A stretch of DNA of 64,000 nucleotides from Pseudoalteromonas piratica (GCF_000788395.1 NZ_CP009888.1:2128001-2192000), one strand, 5' to 3'. Positions 36,995 to 46,334 are shown, counted from the first letter of the stretch. Translations and numbers: made by a program. The notes: generated from the sequence alone by a model not told the origin.

Positions 36995-38007
36995 TAAAGT
37001 GATATTCCGAGATCTTCAAAACTTGCCATATGATTATAAAAATTAATAGCAGCCTGTATGAGTGGTAACGAAAGTGCCGCACCAGTTCCCTCACCAAGAC
37101 GAAGTGATAAATCGAGCAAGGGTGAGACATTTAATTTTTCAAGAATGCGTTTATGAGCAGCTTCGTTCGATACATGAGCAAATACTAAATGGCTTTTAAG
37201 TTTAGGTTCAATGGCTAGGGCGATTGCTGCTGAGGCCGTCACTATAAAGCCATCAACGATAATCAATTTATTGTGTTTAAAGGCGGCAAGCATCGCAAAG
37301 GTCATGGTCGCAATTTCAAAGCTGCCTAACTGACGTAATATTTCACAAGGTTCTTGTGTTTCAACTCGAGCGATGGCTTTGGCAATAAGGGCCTGTTTGT
37401 GCATAAGCTGCTTATCATTGATACCTGTGCCCACCCCAACTACATCGTTTACATCTAAGTTAAATAACTTTGCAAATAATGCGCTGGCAGGGCTAGTGTT
37501 GCCAATACCCATTTCACCCATACCTATCAGGTTAGTGTCTAGGTCACTAATTAACGGTTCAGCATTACTTTTCGCCTCTGCTAGTTGTGCCAGGGTTAAC
37601 GCTGACTCTTCACTGATATCACCACAAACATTGCCAAGCCGTGCATTAATTAAATGTTTATGCTGAGGGAGTTCGGTTTGAATACCACAATCAACGACGT
37701 TTAGTTGCCAATCAGAATCTTTAATAAAACTATTAATTGCCGCTTTGCCAGTGAGAAAACAATTGACCATTAAGGTGGTTACATCACTGGGAGCGATACT
37801 TACATTATGTTTTGCAATGCCATGATCACCTGCAAAAATAAGCAAATGCGGGTTATGTATTTGTAACTTATTGTTGTTAGAGCTAGTGACTTGAACTGAT
37901 GCAATTTGCTGAGCAAGCGTTTCAAGTTTACCAAGCGATCCTATCGGTTTAATTTTACCCTTGATGGTATTTTGAATTATTTCTGTTAACTCCAACTCTT
38001 TAGACAT
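36994..38007 (-). CDS. cobT: nicotinate-nucleotide--dimethylbenzimidazole phosphoribosyltransferase
   Basis: 337 residues from ATG 38007, chosen for GGAAA 6 bases upstream (an upstream extension of 18 residues is open). It makes alpha-ribazole phosphate, the lower ligand of cobalamin. Visible are KPIGSLGKLE, FAGDHGIA, GMGEMGIGNTSPASAL and the catalytic Glu in RLGEGTGAALSLP near the C-terminus. Divergent from cobU with only 69 bases between starts. Confidence 0.96.
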   Translation of the reverse strand: MSKELELTEIIQNTIKGKIKPIGSLGKLETLAQQIASVQVTSSNNNKLQIHNPHLLIFAGDHGIAKHNVSIAPSDVTTLMVNCFLTGKAAINSFIKDSDWQLNVVDCGIQTELPQHKHLINARLGNVCGDISEESALTLAQLAEAKSNAEPLISDLDTNLIGMGEMGIGNTSPASALFAKLFNLDVNDVVGVGTGINDKQLMHKQALIAKAIARVETQEPCEILRQLGSFEIATMTFAMLAAFKHNKLIIVDGFIVTASAAIALAIEPKLKSHLVFAHVSNEAAHKRILEKLNVSPLLDLSLRLGEGTGAALSLPLIQAAINFYNHMASFEDLGISL

Positions 38008-38076
38008 CTGGATTTCCAATGCTTTTTTAGCTATTGTGCGTGACAAACCCAACAGGAACAAGGGCTTTTAGCTAGA

Positions 38077-38601
38077 ATGAATAAATATTTAGTGATTGGC
38101 GGTGTGCGCTCCGGTAAGTCTCGTTATGCTGAACAACTCGCACAACAACACGCTTTGTCAGACGGATTAAACGTAGTGTATGTTGCAACCGCTGAGGCCT
38201 TTGATAACGAAATGAAAGAACGGATTTGTCATCATAAACGCTCTCGTCCAAAGCATTGGCAAACAATTGAAACAGGCCCTGAGCTTGTTAATACTCTTTC
38301 AAAAATTGACAGGCAAGCTGTTATTTTGGTTGATTGCCTAACGGTGTGGCTTAATAATTGTTTGTACTATGATGCTATAAACTGGCAATTAGAAAAATCA
38401 CAGTTTCTAAAATGGCTAGAGACTACCGAACATACAGTTATTATGGTGACTAATGAAGTGGGTTTTTCAATCACACCTGATAACCCATTAGCCAGACAGT
38501 TTGCAGACGAACAAGGTTGGCTCAACCAAGGCGTTGCAGCACTTGCAAGTAATGTTACTTTCACCATCGCTGGAATTCCACATGCAATCAAACAACACTA
38601 A
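38077..38601 (+). CDS. cobU: adenosylcobinamide kinase / adenosylcobinamide-phosphate guanylyltransferase
   Basis: 174 residues. P-loop GGVRSGKSRYAE at 8-19; VYVATAEAFDNEM, CHHKRSRP with the guanylylated His, and LVDCLTVWLNN are CobU signatures; TNEVGFSITPDNPLAR follows. It phosphorylates cobinamide and attaches GMP. The 3' end overlaps cobC by 20 bases. Confidence 0.95.
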   Translation: MNKYLVIGGVRSGKSRYAEQLAQQHALSDGLNVVYVATAEAFDNEMKERICHHKRSRPKHWQTIETGPELVNTLSKIDRQAVILVDCLTVWLNNCLYYDAINWQLEKSQFLKWLETTEHTVIMVTNEVGFSITPDNPLARQFADEQGWLNQGVAALASNVTFTIAGIPHAIKQH

Positions 38602-39175
38602 TATTTTTCTATTACGCCATGGCTTGCCTGAGGGTGATAAATGCTTACGTGGGGTTACCGACTTTGACATTACCCAGAAAGGTTTAATGCAAATGAGTGA
38701 TGCAGTATCTAGTTTGCGCTTTGATGCAGTTGTGACGTCTCCCCTTAAACGTTGTTTTACTTTCGCTGAACAATTATCACTTTTACAAAAAATAAATTTA
38801 ATAGTATGTGATGAGCTATCAGAAATGAATTTTGGCGATTGGGATGGACAGCCTTTTAGTACATTATTTTCAGAAGATAACAATGATGTAATGAGATTTT
38901 TTGAATCGCCTTATGATAATAACCCACCTAATGGTGAAACAATGCTGCATTTTCACAACCGTGTTTCACAGAGCTTTGATTCAATATGTAAACAACGGTT
39001 AGGTAAAAACGTGTTGATTGTGACTCATGCAGGTGTAATGCGCGAAATTGTGCAGTTTGTATTGGGTATTAAACAAGGTCAATGCCATCAAACAATCCAC
39101 TTAGACTATGCCAGCTTAATTCAAATATCGGTTATTGAAGATAACGAGCAGCTTTATTTCCGTTTGCACTTGTAA
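38582..39175 (+). CDS. cobC: alpha-ribazole phosphatase (histidine phosphatase family)
   Basis: 197 residues from ATG 38582, inside the end of cobU. LLRHGLPEG carries the RHG with the phosphorylated His; SPLKRC, ELSEMNFGDWDG and VTHAGVMREI complete the family. In this context it removes phosphate from alpha-ribazole-5'-P (or from adenosylcobalamin-5'-P). Together with cobU/T/S/O it gives a complete lower-ligand and salvage branch; no corrin ring genes are in the window. Confidence 0.9.
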   Translation: MQSNNTNIFLLRHGLPEGDKCLRGVTDFDITQKGLMQMSDAVSSLRFDAVVTSPLKRCFTFAEQLSLLQKINLIVCDELSEMNFGDWDGQPFSTLFSEDNNDVMRFFESPYDNNPPNGETMLHFHNRVSQSFDSICKQRLGKNVLIVTHAGVMREIVQFVLGIKQGQCHQTIHLDYASLIQISVIEDNEQLYFRLHL

Positions 39176-39280
39176 ACAAGCAGTTTTTTATAGCAAATCC
39201 TCGTGTGTTTACCGTAAAAATGTGCAATTGATCACGTTATTAGATACATTTAAACAGTATTTTTTTGGAGAATAACAATA

Positions 39281-40663
39281 ATGCAAAGATTTATCCCTTC
39301 TGCGTTAGTTGTTGCTATGTCACTTGGTTTGGCTGCATGTAATAAGCAGGCACCACAAGGCGAACATGTATCAATTAACAAAAATCCATACCCAAGTACT
39401 TATCAGCCATATGAAAGTGCGAAACTACTGATTAAAAATGCAACTGTTTTAACCGGTACAGGCGAGCGTTTAGATAATGCCGATGTTTTAATTCTGGATG
39501 GTAAAATTTCGCAAGTTGGCGAAAATTTATCACATGACACTGCGCGTGTAATTGATGCTAAAGGTAAATGGGTTACCCCAGGTATTATTGATGTGCATTC
39601 ACATTTAGGTGCTTACCCAAGCCCATCAGTTGAGTCGCACCAAGATGGTAATGAAATGACAAGCCCTAATACTGCTTATGTATGGGTAGAACATTCAGTT
39701 TGGCCACAGGATCCAGGTTTTAATACTGCACGTGCTGGTGGTATTACGTCATTACAAATTCTACCTGGCTCTGCAAACTTATTTGGTGGTCGTGGTGTAA
39801 CACTTAAAAATGTGCCTGCGCATACGATGCAAGCCATGAAATTCCCTGAAGCGCCATATGGTTTAAAAATGGCTTGTGGTGAAAATCCGAAGCGCGTTTA
39901 TGGTTCACGTAAAATTTCACCATCGACACGTATGGGTAACATGGCTGGCTATCGCAGCGCATGGGCTGAAGCAACAGAGTACAAACGTGCTTGGGAAAAA
40001 TACGATGCTGATCACAAGCTAGGTTTAGCGGTTGATGCGCCTGAGCGTGACATAAAGCTAGATACCTTACGCGGTGTACTTGACGGTGAGATTATGATCC
40101 ATAACCACTGTTATAAAGCAGAAGAAATGGCGATGATGATTGATCTTTCAAATGAGTTTGGTTATCACGCGGGTACTTTCCACCATGGTATTGAAGCATA
40201 CAAAATTGCTGATTTACTGGCAGATAATGGTAGCTGTGCAGCACTTTGGCCAGATTGGTGGGGCTTTAAAATGGAAGCTTACGACATGGTACAAGAAAAC
40301 ATTGCCATTGTTGATGCCGTTAAAAACTCATGTGCGATTGTTCACTCAGACTCAGACACAACTATTCAGCGTCTAAACCAAGAAGCAGCAAAAGTAATGT
40401 ACCGCGCTAATGAAAACGGTTTTGATATCAAAGAAGAGCATGCGATCCGTTGGATCACGCAAAATGCGGCTAAATCGTTAGGTGTTGATGACAAGGTTGG
40501 TAGCATAGAGGCAGGTAAACAAGCGGACGTGGTTATTTGGAATCAAAACCCATTCAGTGTTTACGCAAAAGCTGAGAAAGTATTCATCGACGGTGCCAAA
40601 GTATATGACCGTTCTGATGAAAAATACCAAGCGAAAAGTGACTTTATGTTAGGTCAGCAATAA
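39281..40663 (+). CDS. amidohydrolase family lipoprotein (first of tandem pair)
   Basis: 460 residues. Lipobox LAAC at Cys20, so it is membrane-anchored outside the cytoplasm. Imidazolonepropionase-like composite domain: NATVLTGTGERLDNADVLI, then GIIDVHSHLG with the metal ligands H106 and H108, IHNHCYKAEEM, GTFHHGIEAYK and VHSDSDT with the catalytic Asp, ending in GSIEAGKQADVVIWNQNPF. All metal ligands look present. Probably an extracytoplasmic peptidase/imidase-type hydrolase; substrate unknown. 11 bases from the next gene. Confidence 0.85.
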   Translation: MQRFIPSALVVAMSLGLAACNKQAPQGEHVSINKNPYPSTYQPYESAKLLIKNATVLTGTGERLDNADVLILDGKISQVGENLSHDTARVIDAKGKWVTPGIIDVHSHLGAYPSPSVESHQDGNEMTSPNTAYVWVEHSVWPQDPGFNTARAGGITSLQILPGSANLFGGRGVTLKNVPAHTMQAMKFPEAPYGLKMACGENPKRVYGSRKISPSTRMGNMAGYRSAWAEATEYKRAWEKYDADHKLGLAVDAPERDIKLDTLRGVLDGEIMIHNHCYKAEEMAMMIDLSNEFGYHAGTFHHGIEAYKIADLLADNGSCAALWPDWWGFKMEAYDMVQENIAIVDAVKNSCAIVHSDSDTTIQRLNQEAAKVMYRANENGFDIKEEHAIRWITQNAAKSLGVDDKVGSIEAGKQADVVIWNQNPFSVYAKAEKVFIDGAKVYDRSDEKYQAKSDFMLGQQ

Positions 40664-40674
40664 GGATGATAACG

Positions 40675-41916
40675 ATGAAATTATTTAAAAAGACCTTACT
40701 TGCTGCAGCAGTTTTAAGTTCTGCAGGTGCAATGGCAAAAACGACGGCAATTATCAATGCGGAAATACATACTGCCACAGAGCAGGGTGTAATTAAAAGC
40801 GGCACTGTATTAATTGAAGACGGTAAAATTAAGGCTGTCAGTAATGAACAGCTTAATGCAGATGAAATCATTGATGCTAAAGGCAAAATTTTAACACCTG
40901 GTTTTATTGGTAGCATGAACCAGCTAGGTTTAGTGGAAGTTGGCGCGGTTGCTTCTTCACGTGATGGCAATGAGAAAAAAGGCGGCATTACATTTGATCC
41001 TTCTCTTGCATTTAACCCAAAATCAACCTTGATAGCTTATGCTCGTAAAGGTGGTTTAACACGTGATGTAATTGCACCAGGTTGGGGAGAAGGTCCGTTT
41101 GTAGGTTTGAGTTCAACGGTAAACCTAAGTGGTGAATTTGGCAGTAGCGTGGTTGACAGTCAAAATGCCATTATTGTTAATCTTGGTGGTACAAAGGATG
41201 GCTCTCGTGCGGCATCACTTGCCAAGTTTATTGACAAGCTTGAAGGTCAACACACCAAATTAGCGAAAAAGTCTGACAAAAAAGACGAGAAAGCCGATCC
41301 TTCGAAAGAAGAAAGACTCTTAACGGCTGCGCTTAAAGGTGAAAAGCCAATTGTTGTGCGTGTATCACGTGCACAAGATATGCTTGAACTAATTAAGGTT
41401 AAAGAGCGCTTTGGCATTGATTTAGTGATTTCAGGTGCTGAAGATGCGTTACCAATAAAAGCGGAACTTGCCAAAGCGAAGGTGCCTGTTATCTTAAGTG
41501 CAATGGCAAATTTACCTGGCGATTTTGATTCACTTAATGCATCGCTTACCACAGCGGGTGAATTAGAAAAAGCTGGCGTTCAAGTAGCGTTAACGATTGC
41601 AGGTGATAGCAGTCACAATGTTTATCAATTACGTTATGATGCCGGTAATGCAGTTGCTTATGGCATGAGCCGTGAAGGTGCATTAAAAGCAATTACTAGC
41701 AATGTCGCTGACATTTTTAACATTGAAGATGCGGGTAGCATTGCAGTAGGCAAGGCAGCAGATTTAGCTTTATGGTCAGCAGACCCATTTGAAATTAGCA
41801 CGACACTTGAAAAAGTGATGATTAATGGGGTTGAGGTGTCAACTGAATCGCGACACGATAAGTTACGTGATCGTTACATGGCTGAAACCAATATGCCACG
41901 CGCTTACACTAAGTAA
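40675..41916 (+). CDS. amidohydrolase family protein lacking the HxH motif (second of tandem pair)
   Basis: 413 residues with a Sec signal peptide (cleavage after AMA). I chose ATG 40675 over 40666 for its AAGGA spacing. The fold is that of the preceding protein, with the same N- and C-terminal segments (GKILTPGFIG, GSIAVGKAADLALWSADPF). Where HxH is expected it has GFIGSMNQLGL, and later metal-binding His are also missing. It is likely a non-catalytic partner or one with altered chemistry. A Lys/Asp/Glu-rich insert sits around residue 200. A terminator follows. Confidence 0.82.
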   Translation: MKLFKKTLLAAAVLSSAGAMAKTTAIINAEIHTATEQGVIKSGTVLIEDGKIKAVSNEQLNADEIIDAKGKILTPGFIGSMNQLGLVEVGAVASSRDGNEKKGGITFDPSLAFNPKSTLIAYARKGGLTRDVIAPGWGEGPFVGLSSTVNLSGEFGSSVVDSQNAIIVNLGGTKDGSRAASLAKFIDKLEGQHTKLAKKSDKKDEKADPSKEERLLTAALKGEKPIVVRVSRAQDMLELIKVKERFGIDLVISGAEDALPIKAELAKAKVPVILSAMANLPGDFDSLNASLTTAGELEKAGVQVALTIAGDSSHNVYQLRYDAGNAVAYGMSREGALKAITSNVADIFNIEDAGSIAVGKAADLALWSADPFEISTTLEKVMINGVEVSTESRHDKLRDRYMAETNMPRAYTK

Positions 41917-41926
41917 GTATTTATAT

Positions 41927-41956
41927 AAAAAAAGGCGCTTTAAGCGCCTTTTTTAT
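41927..41956 (+). terminator. bidirectional intrinsic terminator
   Basis: Stem GGCGCTT / AAGCGCC flanked by A-run and T-run, between the convergent amidohydrolase and DUF3010 genes. Confidence 0.93.
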
Positions 41957-42393
41957 ACTTTGTTGTAAGTGCGATGTGTCAGTTCAATATACGCAGTGAC
42001 GAACGCTGTTTCTTGAAACTTTTTAAGACCCGTGTCTTCAAAATCGATTGGTAGCGGATTTTTCTTTAACTGCTCTTTCATTGCTGTTGGGTTAAGCAGC
42101 ACCACGCGAAGATCATTTATTAGTTGCAGCGCAGCTTCAATTTTAAATCCTTGAGGGCTGCCAGCAAATTTGCCTTTTTGTTGGCGTTCTTTAATTGCGA
42201 TGGTATCAACTTGGTAGTCTTGCATTAACTTTGCAAAATCAAATTGAAATTTTCGGATAGTGTCAGCGTCATCGTTTTTTGGCAAAACAAAACGTGTTTG
42301 GCGCACATCACGAATATCAAATACATCATTTTCTTTTGCTAAAACACAAATTAAGGCTTCAGAGCCTTTAATTTCAACACCACATGTTCTCAT
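41953..42393 (-). CDS. DUF3010 family protein
   Basis: 146 residues. Begins RTCGVEIKGSEA and contains IAIKERQQKGKFAGS, characteristic of DUF3010, a family with an RNase H/RuvC-like look (first strand with a conserved acidic residue). No experimental role known to me. Single gene, conserved in Alteromonadales and Vibrio. Confidence 0.82.
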   Translation of the reverse strand: MRTCGVEIKGSEALICVLAKENDVFDIRDVRQTRFVLPKNDDADTIRKFQFDFAKLMQDYQVDTIAIKERQQKGKFAGSPQGFKIEAALQLINDLRVVLLNPTAMKEQLKKNPLPIDFEDTGLKKFQETAFVTAYIELTHRTYNKV

Positions 42394-42481
42394 TGGGCAT
42401 ACCTAACTAAAAATTTTAGGTATTTTAGCACAGGCGAAACAAATAACAGTAGTTAAGCAGGAGAAAATACACCGAGCGATG

Positions 42482-43405
42482 TTATGAAAGGGTAATGCTC
42501 ACCAGTGCATGATCTGTAGTCATATTAATTTCATCTTGGCTAATGTGGTCATCGAGAACATTAAACGTTAGTTCATTCAAATTAAGTTGGCTGAGAATTG
42601 ATTCTGGACAGACAATGTAATCAAGCACGCTACCATTACCATAAAAATAATGTGTCGGTTTGCGTGTTTGTAAAGTACTTAAATAAAAGCTATCAAGTAA
42701 CTTAGCGTCACTTTCAAGTGTTTCTTTCGATTCTGTGTGTTCTGTAAAAAATGCTAAATTAGATTGGATCGCTTGTTGATTAAAATCACCCATAATGAAG
42801 GTAGGTAACGGTTGGCTGGCTTGCTGTGTCATAAAATCAATATATAACGCCATGGCTTCATCACTGCGTTGTTTATCAGAGAGTAAACGACCAATATGTT
42901 GAATACTTGCTTGTGGAAGACTTTGGTACTCAGGGTGATCGAGCACGAAATCAGTGGCCCGTTTCGATTTTAAATGTGTGCCATAAAGGCGAATATGACC
43001 ATACTCTGGGTGAATCACTTCGCAATTGATTACTTCACGCGATAGGGGCGCCATATTCAAAAAAGAAGGGTGCGTTATTCTGCGGATATTAACTAACGGG
43101 TAGCGTGACGCCATTAATACGATCGGGCGTTTATATAAGTAAGGATTATTTGTATCTATCGCAGGTTCATCACAATAGGCAAAATGAGACAAGCCAAGTG
43201 GTGCAATAATGTCGTTTAGTTCTTGAATTGAAAAAACTTCTTGAAAGCAGATTATATCTGATTTTACGAGTTCGAGTAATTGGGTTAACCAAGTTTGCTT
43301 TTGCTGCCACTGCGCCGTTGCATAGGTCGTTTCGAAATCATAAAAGCTGTAAGGCGGGGCGCAAAAATTACATAAATTGAGTGTGGTAACGGTCAGCGAC
43401 ATCAT
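42482..43405 (-). CDS. endonuclease/exonuclease/phosphatase (EEP) family protein
   Basis: 307 residues, soluble, no signal peptide. TTLNLCNF with the N-motif Asn, CFQEVFS (Glu), YGTHLKSKR, FIMGDFNQQA, VLDYIVC and TTDHALV with the final Asp-His: the complete EEP active site. A phosphodiesterase or nuclease; substrate unknown. Start MM gives two adjacent ATGs at 43405 and 43402. Confidence 0.82.
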   Translation of the reverse strand: MMSLTVTTLNLCNFCAPPYSFYDFETTYATAQWQQKQTWLTQLLELVKSDIICFQEVFSIQELNDIIAPLGLSHFAYCDEPAIDTNNPYLYKRPIVLMASRYPLVNIRRITHPSFLNMAPLSREVINCEVIHPEYGHIRLYGTHLKSKRATDFVLDHPEYQSLPQASIQHIGRLLSDKQRSDEAMALYIDFMTQQASQPLPTFIMGDFNQQAIQSNLAFFTEHTESKETLESDAKLLDSFYLSTLQTRKPTHYFYGNGSVLDYIVCPESILSQLNLNELTFNVLDDHISQDEINMTTDHALVSITLS

Positions 43406-43475
43406 AAAACTTTCGTACTAGGTTTATGTTAAGTATGTGGCTTTTGTTAAATTAGTCAATCAATACGCTTTCTCC

Positions 43476-43503
43476 TTGTAATTCATAATTTGCTAGTTAC
43501 AAT
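43476..43503 (+). promoter_or_regulatory. sigma70-type promoter of thrS
   Basis: TTGTAA at 43476-43481 and TACAAT at 43498-43503 with a 16-base spacer. The transcript would start near 43510 and carry a leader of about 124 bases that contains both hairpins of the proposed operator. Confidence 0.6.
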
Positions 43504-43541
43504 AACGTCTTTACTTTCATGAGCCGAGTATTTAAGTAACC

Positions 43542-43613
43542 ACACTTATTGTAAAAGTGTTTTAAATACTGGACTCACTATATTAACTGCATGTGATGCA
43601 GCGTAGGCATCAC
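43542..43613 (+). promoter_or_regulatory. thrS translational operator with two threonine-anticodon hairpins
   Basis: Hairpin A: stem ACACTT/AAGTGT (43542-43560) with 7-base loop ATTGTAA, whose central triplet is TGT. Hairpin B: stem GTGATGC/GCATCAC (43593-43613) with 7-base loop AGCGTAG, whose central triplet is CGT. Both triplets are threonine anticodons in the place they occupy in a tRNA. A 32-base linker joins them, and hairpin B ends 20 bases before the ATG, next to AAGGA. This is the layout of the E. coli thrS operator, which threonyl-tRNA synthetase binds to block its own translation. Confidence 0.8.
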
Positions 43614-43633
43614 CACTGTAGCAAGGACAAAAC

Positions 43634-45544
43634 ATGCCAATTATTACTCTTCCAGATGGCTCACAACGAGCATTTGATAACCCTGTTTCTGTATTAGACG
43701 TTGCATTAGACATCGGCCCTGGTTTAGCAAAAGCAACCATTGCTGGTCGCATTAATGGCGAACGTGTAGACGCTTGCCAGCTAATCACTGAAGATAGCCA
43801 ACTGGAAATCATCACCGCAAAAGACGACGATGGTTTAGAAATCATTCGTCACTCATGTGCTCACTTATTAGGCCATGCAATTAAGCAGCTTTACCCAGAT
43901 GTTAAAATGGCGATTGGTCCAACAATCGACAATGGTTTTTACTACGACATCGATATGGAGCACTCATTAACAGCGGAAGATCTAGAAAAACTAGAAAAGC
44001 GCATGTTAGAACTTGCAAAAACAAATTACGACGTTGTTAAGAAAGTTGTTACATGGCAAGAAGCGCGCGACGCATTTGAAGCGCGTGGCGAAACGTACAA
44101 GATGGAAATCTTAGACGAAAATATCAACCGTGATGACACGCCAGGTTTATACCACCACGAAGAATACATTGATATGTGTCGTGGCCCGCACGTACCAAAT
44201 ATGAAATTCTGCCACCATTTCAAAATTATGAAGGTAGCAGGTGCATATTGGCGTGGTGATTCAGAAAATAAAATGCTTCAGCGTGTTTATGGCACAGCGT
44301 GGGCAGATAAAAAGCAATTAAAAGCATATTTAAAGCGCCTAGAAGAAGCAGAAAAGCGTGACCACCGTAAAATTGGTAAAGCACTGGATTTATGGCACTG
44401 GCAAGAAGAAGCGCCAGGCATGGTATTCTGGCACAATGACGGTTGGAGCATCTACCGCGAGCTAGAAGACTTTGTTCGTGAGAAACTGCGCGAATACAAG
44501 TACGAAGAAGTAAAAGGCCCACTGATGATGGACCGTGTACTTTGGGAAAAATCAGGTCACTGGGATAAATATGGCGATGCAATGTTTACCACTGAATCTG
44601 AAAAACGCGAATATGCAATCAAGCCAATGAACTGCCCAGGCCACGTTCAAATCTTTAATCAAGGTTTAAAATCATACCGTGATTTACCACTACGTATGGC
44701 TGAATTTGGTTGTTGTCACCGTAACGAACCTTCGGGCGCACTTCACGGTTTAATGCGTGTACGTGGCTTTACCCAAGATGATGCACACGTTTTCTGTACT
44801 GAAGAGCAGGTAATGGAAGAAGTGTCATCGTGTATCAAAATGGTATACGACACATACGAAACATTCGGCTTTGAAAAAATCGTGGTAAAACTATCAACGC
44901 GTCCTGAAAAACGCATTGGTGAAGACGAAATGTGGGACAAGTCAGAAAAAGCACTGGCTGATGCACTTGATGCAAATGGCATTGCGTTTGAATACTTACC
45001 AGGTGAAGGTGCATTCTACGGTCCGAAAATTGAATTCACACTATACGATTGTTTAGAGCGTGCATGGCAATGTGGTACGGTTCAGCTAGACTTCGCATTA
45101 CCAGGTCGTTTAGGTGCAACTTACGTTGCCGAAAATAACGAACGTAAAACGCCGGTAATGATCCACCGTGCAATTTTAGGTTCAATTGAGCGTTTCATCG
45201 GTATTTTAACTGAAGAATATGCGGGATTATTCCCAACTTGGTTAGCACCAAAGCAGGTTGTGGTAATGAATATTACCGACAAACAGTCTGAATATGTGAC
45301 AGAAGTTGTAGAAAAATTGAATAATCTTGGATTTAGAGCCTGTGCTGACTTGAGAAATGAGAAGATAGGCTTTAAAATTCGCGAGCATACTTTAAAACGT
45401 ATTCCGTACTTACTAGTTGTTGGTGATAAAGAAGTAGAACAACAAGAGCTAGCAGTTAGAACGCGTACTGGCGAAGACCTTGGCAAGTTATCAGTTGATG
45501 ACTTTATTGCTAAGCTTGCTGAAGAAGTTAAAAATAGAAAATAA
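43634..45544 (+). CDS. thrS: threonyl-tRNA synthetase
   Basis: 636 residues, full bacterial length. TGS domain (1-61), editing domain with [14 protein letters not shown] (HxxxH), class II core with [10 protein letters not shown] and [26 protein letters not shown], and a C-terminal anticodon-binding domain. It charges tRNA-Thr and edits Ser-tRNA-Thr. AAGGA lies 6 bases before the ATG. Its leader holds a candidate autoregulatory operator, and the anticodon-binding domain would be the part that reads it. Start of the thrS-infC-rpmI-rplT cluster. Confidence 0.98.
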   Translation: MPIITLPDGSQRAFDNPVSVLDVALDIGPGLAKATIAGRINGERVDACQLITEDSQLEIITAKDDDGLEIIRHSCAHLLGHAIKQLYPDVKMAIGPTIDNGFYYDIDMEHSLTAEDLEKLEKRMLELAKTNYDVVKKVVTWQEARDAFEARGETYKMEILDENINRDDTPGLYHHEEYIDMCRGPHVPNMKFCHHFKIMKVAGAYWRGDSENKMLQRVYGTAWADKKQLKAYLKRLEEAEKRDHRKIGKALDLWHWQEEAPGMVFWHNDGWSIYRELEDFVREKLREYKYEEVKGPLMMDRVLWEKSGHWDKYGDAMFTTESEKREYAIKPMNCPGHVQIFNQGLKSYRDLPLRMAEFGCCHRNEPSGALHGLMRVRGFTQDDAHVFCTEEQVMEEVSSCIKMVYDTYETFGFEKIVVKLSTRPEKRIGEDEMWDKSEKALADALDANGIAFEYLPGEGAFYGPKIEFTLYDCLERAWQCGTVQLDFALPGRLGATYVAENNERKTPVMIHRAILGSIERFIGILTEEYAGLFPTWLAPKQVVVMNITDKQSEYVTEVVEKLNNLGFRACADLRNEKIGFKIREHTLKRIPYLLVVGDKEVEQQELAVRTRTGEDLGKLSVDDFIAKLAEEVKNRK

Positions 45545-45551
45545 AATAGTG

Positions 45552-45592
45552 CAAGGTGTGTATAAATAATGTACATTACGCACCTTGTTTTT
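45552..45592 (+). terminator. hairpin with T-run between thrS and infC
   Basis: CAAGGTG (45552-45558) pairs with CACCTTG (45581-45587), followed by TTTTT. The 22-base interior can fold partly (TGTA/TACA). It may be a partial terminator, with infC expression relying on read-through or on an internal promoter in thrS. Confidence 0.6.
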
Positions 45593-45621
45593 AATCTTGG
45601 TATTTCGTGGAGGAACGAACC

Positions 45622-46164
45622 ATTAGAGGCGGAAAAAAGGGCCCAGCGGCTCAAAAAAATCGTATCAACGAAGAAATTACAGCAAAAGAAGTCCGTTTAG
45701 TTGGCTTTGAAGGTGAGCCTTTAGGCATTGTTAGCCTGCAAGAAGCATTTGATAAAGCAGATGCTGCCGGTGTTGATTTAGTTGAAATCAGCCCAAATGC
45801 AGAGCCACCTGTTTGTAAAGTGATGGATTTCGGTAAGTTCATCTTTGAAAAAAGCAAAGCACAAAAAGAACAAAAGAAAAAGCAGAAGCAGATCCAGATT
45901 AAGGAAATTAAATTCCGTCCAGGTACTGATATCGGCGATTATCAAGTTAAATTACGCAATTTAACTAAGTTCTTAGAAGCGGGCGATAAAGCAAAAGTTA
46001 CTATTCGTTTCCGTGGTCGTGAAATGGCGCACCAAGAAATCGGTATTGATTTATTAAACCGCATTAAAGACGATTTACAAGACATCGCTCAAGTTGAGTC
46101 TTTCCCTAAAAAAGTGGAAGGCCGTCAAATGATTATGATGTTATCACCGATTGCTAAAAAGTAA
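45622..46164 (+). CDS. infC: translation initiation factor IF-3
   Basis: 180 residues starting at ATT 45622, with a strong GGAGG at 45609-45613, 8 bases upstream. ATT is the start codon of infC in E. coli, where IF-3 rejects it and so limits its own synthesis; the N-terminus RGGKK...NRINEEI lines up with E. coli IF-3 only from this codon. A GTG five codons upstream (45607) lies before the ribosome site and is not credible. [18 protein letters not shown] and [14 protein letters not shown] are hallmark segments. Confidence 0.96.
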   Translation: MRGGKKGPAAQKNRINEEITAKEVRLVGFEGEPLGIVSLQEAFDKADAAGVDLVEISPNAEPPVCKVMDFGKFIFEKSKAQKEQKKKQKQIQIKEIKFRPGTDIGDYQVKLRNLTKFLEAGDKAKVTIRFRGREMAHQEIGIDLLNRIKDDLQDIAQVESFPKKVEGRQMIMMLSPIAKK

Positions 46165-46184
46165 TGGTGCAAAGATAAACTAGG

Positions 46185-46334
46185 TATAAAGTGAGGCTTC
46201 TAGCCTCCACCTTGTTTAGCCGGTTAAAGTGAACTTTGTTCCACCGGTAATTGGTAGTAAGTTAGGCCTGCAAAGTGAATGTAAATTCCGCCTACTTGCT
46301 GAATATTAAAGCAATATCAATTGGAGTTATTGCA
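46185..46334 (+). promoter_or_regulatory. rpmI-rplT leader, candidate L20 translational operator
   Basis: The infC-rpmI gap folds into distinct stems: GAGGCT/AGCCTC (46193-46207), CCGGT/ACCGG around 46220-46248, and an irregular long stem GTAAGTTAGGC/GCCTACTTGC (46257-46299) with one bulged T just before the rpmI ribosome site. In E. coli, L20 represses rpmI-rplT by binding an irregular stem and a pseudoknot here. Homology of the exact site is not shown. Confidence 0.45.

Noticed and set aside
38008..38076. Cobalamin riboswitch between cobT and cobU
   Set aside because: Only 69 bases separate the starts, too short for a B12 riboswitch, and no B12-box-like sequence was seen.
44226..44582. 118-residue minus-strand frame inside thrS
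   Set aside because: Antisense shadow of a highly conserved gene; no ribosome site or motif.
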